NCBI GenBank assembly: GCA_028708055.1
Contig: JAQVZT010000010.1
Coordinates: forward strand, 1 to 18,767
Source of the DNA: Methanothrix sp.
GTDB taxonomy: Archaea; Halobacteriota; Methanosarcinia; Methanotrichales; Methanotrichaceae
Direction of reading: 5' to 3'
DNA: 18,767 nucleotides
A model generated the notes under the pieces. The model saw only the letters and a list, made by a program, of their open reading frames with translations, was not told the origin of the DNA and did no database searches. Positions within the stretch are counted from its first letter, which is position 1, and every line of letters begins with the position of its first letter. The position numbers were made by a program, and so were the translations under genes. Shown here one piece after another: positions 1-9,200 of the stretch.

Positions 1-2153
1 ACCTGATGAGCGGAAGCACAATTGTCGCTACCACTACAACCGGTCCGGGCGGAGCATACTCATTCACCAATATCGCTCCTGGAAGCTACACCGTCCAAGA
101 GATCGTACAGAGCGGCTGGACACAGTCATTCCCTGCTGCGCCCGGAACCCAATCCGTGACTCTAGTATCGGGAGTTGCCGGACCCACTGACGTTGACTTC
201 GGGAACTGGAGGACGACGGGATTCTCAGGAGTGAAGTTTGAAGATCTGAACGGCAATGGCATCCGGGATGCAGGTGAGCCGGGTCTCGAAGGCTGGACTA
301 TTAACCTGATGAGCGGCAATGAAGTTATCGCTAACACAACAACCGGACCGGATGGAGCTTATTCCTTCACCAATATCACTCCAGGAATCATCACACCCGG
401 AAGCTACGCCGTAGAAGAGGTTGTGCAGCCAGGATGGAATCAGTCTTACCCAGCCGTGCCAGGCACGCAGACAGTAACCCTGGTTTCAGGTGAGGCCGGA
501 CCCAACAATATCGATTTCGGCAACTGGAGACCAACCGGTTTCTCGGGAACCGTATTCGATGACAAGAACGGCGATGGGATCAGGGACCCAGGAGAGCCGG
601 GACTTGAAGGCTGGACGGTTAACCTGATGAGCGGAAGCACAATTGTCGCTACCACCACAACCGGTCCGGGCGGAGCATACTCATTTGCCAATATCGCTCC
701 TGGAAGCTACACCGTCCAAGAGATTGTCCAGAGCGGCTGGACGCAGTCCTACCCTGCTGCGCCCGGAACCCAAACCGTGACTCTCGTATCGGGTATCGCC
801 GGACCGACTGACATCGACTTCGGGAACTGGAAGCTGACCGGATTCTCGGGGGTGAAGTTTGAAGATCTGAACGGCAATGGCATCCGGGATGCAGGTGAGC
901 CAGGTCTCGTTGGCTGGACGATAAATCTGATGAGTGGAAGCACAATTATCGCCAACACAACAACTGGACCGGATGGAGCTTATTCCTTCAACAATATCAC
1001 TCCCGGAAGTTACACTGTCGCTGAGGCTGCAAAGGCTGGGTGGAAGCAAACTTATCCTGTCGCGCCAGGCACGCAAACCGTAACCCTGAATTCCGGCGAA
1101 TCCGGACCTACAGACATCGATTTTGGCAACGTGAATCTCACAAGCATCAGGGGCACAAAATTCGATGACAGGAACGGAAACGGCCTCAGGGATGCAGGAG
1201 AGCCAGGACTGGAGGGCTGGACGGTTAACCTGAAAAACGGCGGAATAGTCTTCGCTACAACAACAACCGGCTTGGACGGAGCTTATGAGTTCACTGGAAT
1301 CGCTCCAGGGACATTCACGGTAAATGAGGTCGGCCAACCAGGTTGGTTGCAGACCTATCCTGCATCTCCCGGAGTTCATACTGTGAAATTGACTTCAGGA
1401 GTGCCCGGTCCCAATGATCTTGATTTCGGCAACGTGCATACTGCCGGCTTTAGCGGCATGAAGTTTCAGGATAACAATGGCAATGGTGCCATGGACCCTG
1501 GCGAGCCGGGACTCGTTGGCTGGACGGTTGATCTGAAAAACGGCGGCGCAATTATCGCCACAGCAATAACCGGCCAGGATGGCGTCTATGAATTTTCCGA
1601 AATAATTCCCGGAAACTACACAATTGAAGAGGAACAGAGGCTGGGATGGATTCAAACCGCCCCGCCTGGAAATACCTACACCGCGGATATATCAAGTTCC
1701 GGCGAGATCGTGGTAAAGAGATCCGACTCCGGCCAGACAGCTGTAGGACCGACAGAAGTGGACTTCGGCAATCAGGTGATCAGCGCAGAGGTTTCGCTAT
1801 CCGGTGTAAAGTTCAACGACAGCGATGGAGATGGGTCCAAAGAGGGCAACGAACTGCTGAGCGGCTGGACTATAAACCTGATGCAGGACGGCACTGTTGT
1901 CAATAGCACTACTACCTCCTCCGAGGCTGCAACACTTGGATCCTATAAATTTACTGGCATACTGCCCGGCACTTACACCCTGGCAGAGGTGCCTTCATAC
2001 TCATCAGACTGGACCCAGACCTATCCAACAAAAAATATTTACAATATCATTGTCTCCGAAAATGGCCAGATCATGGCAACTACCTATGACCAGACAGAGG
2101 TTGCATCGAACAAACTGGATTTCGGAAACAAGTACAACCCATCAGGGGGAAAC
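1..2153 (+). repeat. Array of seven SdrD-B-like domain repeats, about 101-116 codons each
   Basis: The repeats share the pattern F-S-G-x-K-F-x-D-x-N-G-N-G, then GEPGL-GWT-NL, GAYSF-NI-PGSYTV-E, GW-Q-YP, PGTQTVTL-SG and DFGN. Copies 1+2 and 3+4 are near-identical at DNA level with a fixed offset of 621 bases, so a two-repeat block was duplicated recently. Copies 5 to 7 are progressively more diverged. In SdrD-like B domains such loops bind calcium and stiffen a surface stalk; that function is carried over from the family, not shown here. Confidence 0.9.
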
Positions 2154-5100
2154 AAATCCGCTCTCGAGATCACAAAGACAACTCCGGATGAAATCATAAG
2201 ACCTGACACACAGGCCACATTTGTCATCACGGTGAAAAATAATGGAAATGAAGAGATTCATGGCATCAAGATCGTTGATGAGTTGAGCCCCATGCTGGAG
2301 TTTGTTCCTTATGCATTTTCAGGAAATACCCAGATCCAGCACACCTTTGAAGGCGGCAATATTGTCTTTGATCTTGAACCGCTGGGATCTCTTCAGCCAG
2401 GTGATTCCTGGACCATTTCTTATAAGGTTAAATTGAGTTCATATGCCTGCACTGCCGAATTTTCGCCAGCCTCATTCGCTCCAATAGTGGCATCCAATGA
2501 GACAAAGCTGAAAGTCATGGCAGTTGAAAATGGGCTTTCCAACCCGTCGGAAATCGTCCAGCGTATCGATGCTCTTTCCAGGAATAAGACCAAACTGGAA
2601 GCCAAACTGAAGAGCATTAAGGGACACCGGGATGCATTTGATAAAGCCAACTCTACACTTGAATCCGGCATAAAGAGCATAGCGGCAATGAATTTTACAA
2701 GCAAAAACTACACAAATATTTCTGGAGGGGAACGGCTAAATGAGCTTCTAAATGCTACCGGGTCCCTGATTCATTCAGAGTATTCCAGGCCGAACAAATA
2801 CGACCTTCTTGTCACCGAATACGGATTGAACGGCGAAGTCATTTCGGACTTTTATACCTTCCTGCCAACAAAGGAGACGCTGAAAATCGAGTACAATAAA
2901 CCGTATAGGGGCTATAAGACCTATACAGTGCGTTACTATGCCACAGGAGACACTCTGATCATGATATTCGACTTTTATGGCAACATGATCAGCGTAGAAT
3001 ACAGGAAGACTCCTGGATTGGCTGCGCCGGAATATCTCACTAACTGTGCTACTGCCTACGGAAAGACGGGCGAAATTGATGAAACGGTTGTGAGCAACAG
3101 AGCATGCACTGATTTGAGATGGAGCTGCAAGAGCAGTGGGCCGGAGGCAGATTTCCTGCTAACAAAAACAGCAGACCGTGAGGTCGCCCAGGTTGGCGAG
3201 ACAGTTAAATATGCCTTTATGGTGCAGAATACCGGTACAGCTGTGCTGAACTATTTCACCCTCAACGATGATAAAATGGGTATTATTGTGCTCAATGATC
3301 TAGACCCACTGAATCCGGGCGAGTCACGCACCTACTATGGCAACTATACAGTCAAAGAGGGTGATGGGCCAAAGCTGATGAATGTGGTTATCGCTACGGC
3401 GCTCGATCCGGATGAAAATGTGATAACCAGAAAGGCGACAGAGTATGTGAGGATTCTCGAAGGCTGCGGCCTGAAGAAGACCGCCTCGCCAAAGGTGGTC
3501 CGGCCAGGGGATTATGTAACATACAATATCACTTGGGATTTTGCTGAGAATGGAGACGAGATTGTGGACGACTACCCCCAGGGTGTGACCTTCATATCTG
3601 CAACTCCTTCTCCAATTGATGACGGCAAAAACAACAAATGGATAATAACCAAATCCAGTGGCACTATCATTATCATAGTGCAGGTAGCCCAGGATATCGG
3701 CAATACCTCTTTTGAGATGGATCAGGGAGTCAGAGGAACCGGATTTGTAAATGTACGCAATGATATTCACACCAATCCGGTGATATTAAAAAATAAAGCT
3801 ACAATGTATCAAAAGATTGATGGCAATTATGTTGAAGACTGCACTGCATATGCGGACGTCAGCATCGGCCCGCCCCAGACCTACGTCGCTCTGAAGGAGC
3901 ACGGCAGTGGCGACTACGCCAGTGAGGAAGTGATCCGTTACCAAAACTCCAATAGTTCCATTTCGGTGACTAAAGGACTGACGGCAACCCACAAGCCAAC
4001 CAGTTTCTCGCTGCCCAACAATCGTGATGTTGATTTCCAGAGCAAATGGTCGGAGATGGCCCAATCCAAGAACTATGCCACGGGTGGCTCCACAAACGAG
4101 CAGTACACTCACGCAAGCCGCATCAGCAGGAATAGCTCTCTTCATTTGGACGAGAACGGCAGCAGTATGAAGACTGAAGCAGACTTTGAGGGCGTTGGCC
4201 ATATCGGCCTTAACAAGAACGCGGTTGAAGAAGATAAAACATGGAACGCCACCGATGTCTTCCAGTCCCAGGAAGATTATGTGGGCAGCTTCAAGATCAA
4301 CCAGAAGTTCGATGAATACGGCAGGAATGCAGAGTATGAAAAATCAGTAAACGGCACAGGCTACGTCTCTGCTAAGAAGGATCTTGGCAAAGCCCAGTCA
4401 TCTTACGAGTCAGGTACAGGCAGCTACCAGAGTGATGAGAAAATCAGCACTGTGGCTAATTATATCTCCAAAGACATCAATCTCACCCATCTGCCGACCA
4501 GCTACAATTACACGCCCACCTTTTCCACATCCAGTGATCTAAAGTGGAGTGAAGGCATGTGGTCGAAGACTCCGAATAGCCTGATCAGCGAGCGGTTCTC
4601 CAGCGCATCAAACCTCAGCTTGCATAGAGCCGCCCTAGGACTCAACGAGATGGCAACTGAAGCCAGCGTAACCGGCCAGGCCGATTTCCGAACGGCTTAC
4701 AGGGACGAGAAAGGTAACGGCACGATTGATCGGCAGGAGACCTATATAGGAGACTATGATATCAAGAGGAAGACCATACTGGGAGGAGTGGCCAAGTATG
4801 ATCGACCTCATATATCCTTGAGTAAGATGGCCAAAGTTGACCTTATCAATTCCACCATTGCCGATTATCGTATCATCATCGAAAACAATGGCAACAGCGC
4901 CCTGGCGCCGGTCTATATCAAGGATGTCTTCCCGGCGGGAACCGAGTATATCACATCTTCTCTGAGGCCGGCTGAACTGAAGGCAAGTTACGCCAACTGG
5001 TCGCTCCCAGCCATGGGCATCGGTAGCAAGGTGATCATCGACTTGCAGTTGAACATCACACAAGAGCCGTCCAATCTGGTCAACCGGGTGGAAGCGGCAG

Positions 5101-5717
5101 GAAAGTACGATGAGATGTGGACGCTCGCCAGGAACTTTTCAGTATCCAATTTAAATTGGCTGACCTGCTGCCCGCCCCAGATCTCCGCTTCCAAGACCGC
5201 CAGGATCGATTCTCTCGACCCGAAGGTGGTCTGGTACACGCTGAATCTCAAGAACCGGGAGAAATACACCATGGTGGCCTTCTGGATGGACCGGCTACCC
5301 CTATCAATGACGCTTTTAAACTCGTCTCTGGAGCCGTCTGAGAATAGGTCCGGCCTGATAACCTGGACCATCCTTGATCTAGCACCCGGAGAGAACAGGA
5401 GCATCATTTACAGTGCCCGAGCGGAGTCAGATGGCACATATATCAATACCGCTCACATCGAGGCATTCTCCGTTGACGGACCGGATGGAGCTGCGGCGGA
5501 TGTTGAGGCGAGAATCAATTTAGGCGAGGGCAGGGCAGTGGTTACGTCCTCATCATCAGACTGGCAGCCGCCAACATGCTTCGGCCTGAACTGCAGCGGG
5601 CAGATCTATAGCGACGACTGGGTGCCTTGCTACACCTGCGGAATGGGTGAAAATGGCGGCGTAGCCATGCCGCCCTGTGCCTCATGCATTGACACTGGTG
5701 ATGACAGTCTGCCCTGA
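1..5717 (+). CDS. Giant secreted/surface protein with SdrD-B-like repeats and DUF11 domains (5' end outside window)
   Basis: The reading frame is open at the left edge; the ATG at 6 lies inside a repeat, so the true start and signal peptide are upstream. Residues below count from that ATG (1903 visible). Residues 1-716 are seven SdrD-B-like repeats (partial first copy; later copies start near 73, 179, 280, 381, 482, 598), each with a D-x-N-G-N-G-x-x-D-x-G-E-P Ca-type loop, GWT-NL, a PGSYTV-E strand and an LDFGN end. A DUF11-like domain starts at 719, a predicted helical stretch lies at about 845-897, further DUF11-like domains start near 1048, 1154, 1602 and 1724, and a tandem duplicated module covers 1244-1602. 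The tail (1858-1894) has six Cys, including CYTC and CASC. No C-terminal membrane anchor is seen. The family is structural, and I infer a cell-surface adhesin or sheath component. The exact role is unknown. Confidence 0.92.
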   Translation, partial: LMSGSTIVATTTTGPGGAYSFTNIAPGSYTVQEIVQSGWTQSFPAAPGTQSVTLVSGVAGPTDVDFGNWRTTGFSGVKFEDLNGNGIRDAGEPGLEGWTINLMSGNEVIANTTTGPDGAYSFTNITPGIITPGSYAVEEVVQPGWNQSYPAVPGTQTVTLVSGEAGPNNIDFGNWRPTGFSGTVFDDKNGDGIRDPGEPGLEGWTVNLMSGSTIVATTTTGPGGAYSFANIAPGSYTVQEIVQSGWTQSYPAAPGTQTVTLVSGIAGPTDIDFGNWKLTGFSGVKFEDLNGNGIRDAGEPGLVGWTINLMSGSTIIANTTTGPDGAYSFNNITPGSYTVAEAAKAGWKQTYPVAPGTQTVTLNSGESGPTDIDFGNVNLTSIRGTKFDDRNGNGLRDAGEPGLEGWTVNLKNGGIVFATTTTGLDGAYEFTGIAPGTFTVNEVGQPGWLQTYPASPGVHTVKLTSGVPGPNDLDFGNVHTAGFSGMKFQDNNGNGAMDPGEPGLVGWTVDLKNGGAIIATAITGQDGVYEFSEIIPGNYTIEEEQRLGWIQTAPPGNTYTADISSSGEIVVKRSDSGQTAVGPTEVDFGNQVISAEVSLSGVKFNDSDGDGSKEGNELLSGWTINLMQDGTVVNSTTTSSEAATLGSYKFTGILPGTYTLAEVPSYSSDWTQTYPTKNIYNIIVSENGQIMATTYDQTEVASNKLDFGNKYNPSGGNKSALEITKTTPDEIIRPDTQATFVITVKNNGNEEIHGIKIVDELSPMLEFVPYAFSGNTQIQHTFEGGNIVFDLEPLGSLQPGDSWTISYKVKLSSYACTAEFSPASFAPIVASNETKLKVMAVENGLSNPSEIVQRIDALSRNKTKLEAKLKSIKGHRDAFDKANSTLESGIKSIAAMNFTSKNYTNISGGERLNELLNATGSLIHSEYSRPNKYDLLVTEYGLNGEVISDFYTFLPTKETLKIEYNKPYRGYKTYTVRYYATGDTLIMIFDFYGNMISVEYRKTPGLAAPEYLTNCATAYGKTGEIDETVVSNRACTDLRWSCKSSGPEADFLLTKTADREVAQVGETVKYAFMVQNTGTAVLNYFTLNDDKMGIIVLNDLDPLNPGESRTYYGNYTVKEGDGPKLMNVVIATALDPDENVITRKATEYVRILEGCGLKKTASPKVVRPGDYVTYNITWDFAENGDEIVDDYPQGVTFISATPSPIDDGKNNKWIITKSSGTIIIIVQVAQDIGNTSFEMDQGVRGTGFVNVRNDIHTNPVILKNKATMYQKIDGNYVEDCTAYADVSIGPPQTYVALKEHGSGDYASEEVIRYQNSNSSISVTKGLTATHKPTSFSLPNNRDVDFQSKWSEMAQSKNYATGGSTNEQYTHASRISRNSSLHLDENGSSMKTEADFEGVGHIGLNKNAVEEDKTWNATDVFQSQEDYVGSFKINQKFDEYGRNAEYEKSVNGTGYVSAKKDLGKAQSSYESGTGSYQSDEKISTVANYISKDINLTHLPTSYNYTPTFSTSSDLKWSEGMWSKTPNSLISERFSSASNLSLHRAALGLNEMATEASVTGQADFRTAYRDEKGNGTIDRQETYIGDYDIKRKTILGGVAKYDRPHISLSKMAKVDLINSTIADYRIIIENNGNSALAPVYIKDVFPAGTEYITSSLRPAELKASYANWSLPAMGIGSKVIIDLQLNITQEPSNLVNRVEAAGKYDEMWTLARNFSVSNLNWLTCCPPQISASKTARIDSLDPKVVWYTLNLKNREKYTMVAFWMDRLPLSMTLLNSSLEPSENRSGLITWTILDLAPGENRSIIYSARAESDGTYINTAHIEAFSVDGPDGAAADVEARINLGEGRAVVTSSSSDWQPPTCFGLNCSGQIYSDDWVPCYTCGMGENGGVAMPPCASCIDTGDDSLP
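3735..4811 (+). repeat. Tandemly duplicated ~150-200-residue module inside the giant surface protein
   Basis: Residues 1244-1440 and 1450-1602 align in order: GTGFV/GTGYV, a GSGDY-SEE/GTGSY-SDE box, HKPTSF/HLPTSY, SKWSEM/LKWSEG, SRNSSLHL/ASNLSLHR, TEADF/TGQADF and YVGSFKI/YIGDYDI. The same order of boxes occurs once in the C-terminal half of the gene at 12099 (GTGIV, FNGTWETD, FNGTFEAEKTIKF). It is Tyr, Ser and Asn rich and looks beta-structured. I do not recognise it as a named domain. Confidence 0.6.
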
Positions 5718-6225
5718 GCCATCAACGACCGCAACCTGAAGGGCGCAGCTTGCGGCCACGCAAAAAGCCGTGTAGCATTTGGGGTGGCTGACTATTTACT
5801 TGGACTGCATTGTGGCAGAGGTCAGCCCGCTTGGCGCCACTCATTCTGAAATAAAATCCATCCGTCTAACTGCCGCATTGACAACTGGCGCAGACTCATG
5901 CTTTCGGTTTCGGTAAGATGTTTAATCCCGCTGCGCCTGAGAGATTTGGTCTCCGAAGCGGTCTTAATCCCTGCTAACGGGAATGCTTCCGACAGATGCA
6001 CTGCCAATTTCAGGCGTCGCTCTGGACGATCACGCAAACATAAAACCGCAAGCGGATTTGCAGGCATAAACGCCAATTCGTTAGGCATAGCCCATCGTAT
6101 ATCTATCCTGTTCGATGAGGACTCCCTGGGCAACGAGTCGAAATGCATTGAACTATATTTGCCGCAAGAAGAAAAAGCATGACCGGATGGCGTCCGGCCA
6201 TACAAATGGTCGATTGCCCGTCTGG
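5718..6225. other. Convergent intergenic gap, no gene supported
   Basis: This 508-base stretch lies between two converging giant genes. Open frames on both strands (about 94 and 135 codons) overlap each other, resemble no family I know and lack a credible ribosome binding site. Small inverted repeats are visible: ttgcg/cgcaa at 5750-5763, and gaagc/gcttc enclosing tccc/ggga at 5955-5989. A better hairpin followed by a T-rich run sits near the end of the minus-strand gene and is listed separately. Confidence 0.5.
6165..6199 (-). terminator. Possible transcription terminator of the minus-strand giant gene
   Basis: Read on the minus strand, a 5-bp stem (ccgga/tccgg, loop of 5) at 6183-6197 lies about 28 bases after the stop codon. 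It is followed 5 bases later by a pyrimidine run, ctttttcttctt. Archaeal termination depends mainly on T-runs, so the run matters more than the stem. The stem is short, which keeps confidence low. Confidence 0.35.
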
Positions 6226-9200
6226 TCACCCAGGATAGACCAGATTCTTGCTTGGCTGAGAGATATTCAAGCAGACCTCATTGCTTGCAACACAAAGATG
6301 GGTTCGGTTGGTTGCATCCATCACCACATCACCGCAGGACTGGGCAAAGTTGCAGATGCGGCAGATGCAAGAGCTGCAGTAGCTGCAATTATGGCTGACC
6401 ACCTTATAGTAGGTCTTATTCGCCCCTGCGACCAATGTGATCCCAGGAGACCCCTGTATCACACCCAGTATAGAGTCGTTGATAGTTATGTTCTCAATTG
6501 TCTTGGTCCCTGTGTTATTCACGGTGATGGTGTAATTTATGGGATCATTTGCATTGGCATTGAAATCTGTTTTATTGGTGCTCTTATATACTTCCATGAA
6601 AGTTCCCTGGCAGCTTGAATAGAGAAGCTCCTGGAAGCTGCTGATGAGCCTTGCCTGGCGTCTGATCAGATCCTCATAGCTCGCCAGGAATTGATACCAT
6701 GTCTGCTGTTCGGTCTCGTTGAGAGCACTCTGGCTGTCCAGCCATTTATTAAAGCTGTTAAGAAGATACTGCTCACTGTGAATACGATCTTCATAACTGC
6801 TCAATAGGACTGCTTTCTCTGAGCTATTGAGTTTGCAATAGCCCCTGATGAGAAGAACATCATTGCTGGAAATGATCGCCGCTTCTCTCCTCAAGAGGTC
6901 CTCGAAGCTGGCTGTGAATTTTATCTTCTCCGCTTCCTCCAGATCGTTCCAGTTACACCAGACGATGCCCTCAAAATCATTCAATCCAAGCTGCTGCCTT
7001 CTGGATAGATCATCAAAGCTGGCAAGGAATTTCTGGCTCGCGTTGCCATCCAGGGAGGAGTTTTTAAGCAGGCTCTCGAAACTGGATATAGTAGTAGTCT
7101 GCCCTCTGAGAAGGCTCTCCAGGCTGTCAAGCCGGAATACTGCTTGTGATAAGGCCCGAGCTATGGCACTGTCATTGCTGTATATGCATCCTGTGTCGCA
7201 TGTGCCGCGGACGGTGACGTTATTGATATGAGTCAGTCCGCAGGTCTCATTGGTGCTGGCATTTAATACCACCGACCATTTTCCAACACCCATTGGCACC
7301 TCCTGTCCGGTCCATTCTATGGTGGTCCAGTTGGCAAACGGACTGTTATTGATTATTGTACCGTTGCTGGAAGACACGTCATAGAATCCGTCTCCCAGTA
7401 CATCTATCACGCTCACGTTCTTTGCCGTCTCATTGCCGTTATTGTCTATGTAAATTGTCCAGCTGACTGGTCCCTGAAACTGCACTGCCGGCTCCTTTCG
7501 TACGACAAGGTCGCCTTTTTTAGGACTGACAGAATGGACATCAGGGTCGGTTGAAAGGAGATTTCCGCAGGAATCAAAATAATAAAATTGCAGGACATTG
7601 GCGCTCTCTCTGGATGACTTGCAGCACTCTGTGCAGTTTTGGACCTTGAATTTTATAGTAATAATCTCGTTGGGGTAGACTCTGTCAATGTTGCTAGCGT
7701 TCCAGACAAGTGTGCCGTTTATAGCTGTGAAATCATTGGGCTCATAGATGGTAATTGAGGAATTATGGCTGGCATTGTTGCTGGTGATGAGAGCCGAATT
7801 CGTCTTGTAAATGAATCCAACCGGCAGCTCATCAGAAATATTATAGACATGGGCCGTAGCACCGCTATTGGCGATGGTAAGAGTGATATCCCCTCCACAG
7901 GTATCCAGCATCATCAGCTGCCCTATGTCCGGGCTGGCAGAACCGCTGGGCCTGGTAATCAGATCAGCGGTGGCAACTGCCGGGGCGATGGGACAGCAGC
8001 TCCAGTTTACCCTGGCGATATTATTTGTTGGATCGGTGCAGCTTATCACGGTAGCATTAACAAGAATACTCCTGGTTTGTCCGATTTTCATATCAGGCAG
8101 ATTCCAGACAAATGGATCTGCCGATGAACCGCTGCCGCTGTCATAAGCTGGATAGGATGAATCCCAGATGGTGTTTGCGGGCAGAATATCCTGCAAAGTC
8201 ACATTTTTGGCTGCATAATCTCCTTCGCTCATCAGAGTTATATTCCAGCGGACGGTATCCCCTACATTTGCATAAGTTGTGGACGGCGTCTTGGTGATGG
8301 TGATCGCAGGGCTGAATTTTATTACGGGAATTTTGCTTTCCACCTCCGGCCCGAATCTCCCGCAGGGTTCGATATAATTCAATAATACGGTTGAATCCCC
8401 TCCACTGAAGCTGCAGGGTCCCGTGACTGAGGCATTGAATCTTATGTAGATCATTGTTCCTGGAACGATCCCATAGGTCTGATTGAAATACCAGATCAGG
8501 ACTGATGGATTGCTGTTGTCAAATGAGGTGTTGACAGCACCAGATATTGTCGGCGTGTCGTTAAGCTTGAGGCCAGGGGGCAGCGTCTCTTTGATGGACA
8601 GATTGTAGATGGTAGAAGCGGTATTGGTGACCTCTATCAGGAACGGATCGTTGGCTTTGCAGTCATCCACCCTTCCTGCTTCGTGCTTGGCCACAAGAAG
8701 CTCGGCATCTACAAGCTCCACTTTTGATGAGGCGCTGACGTTCTGGCACTCAGATCCGCCGCAACTCAGATTGAAATAAGCTATGTTGTTCCTGTTATTG
8801 CAGCCGCAGAGAGTAGCGTTAACCTCAATCATCACCTGTTGTTGCTGGTCCATCTCACCTATGTTCCAGATGACCTTATCCGGACCGCAGGGATCATGGC
8901 CGATCACAGTAGTATTCTCCGGCTCTGCCACCAGGGGGCAGGTGGGACACCTTCTGATTCTTGAGCTGCTGTAATTGAGATCCGATTGCATATAGTCTAC
9001 TGCAGTCACATTGTAGGCAATGCCCGAGCCTACGTTGGTCATATAGATCTTCCAGCTGGCATTTCTGTCCAGGGCATAGACGACCTCCGGAGTCTTTCTG
9101 AAGGTGATATTAGAAAATCTCTCCAGGCCGGGAGAACATTTGGTAAAACGTGACACAAGAGATCCGCAGTTGTCTTTATAGTTGAGCCAGGTGCCGGTAC

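Noticed and set aside
5898..6182. 94-codon plus-strand frame
   Set aside because: Composition is not protein-like to my eye, there is no ribosome binding site, and it lies antisense to another equally weak frame.
5822..6229. 135-codon minus-strand frame in the convergent gap
   Set aside because: It overlaps an opposite-strand open frame, extends over the end of the giant gene, has no credible ribosome binding site and no recognisable family pattern.
6848..7231. 127-codon plus-strand frame opposite the SFEDL repeats
   Set aside because: It is a shadow of the repeat-coding minus strand; similar long antisense frames appear across the other repeat genes.
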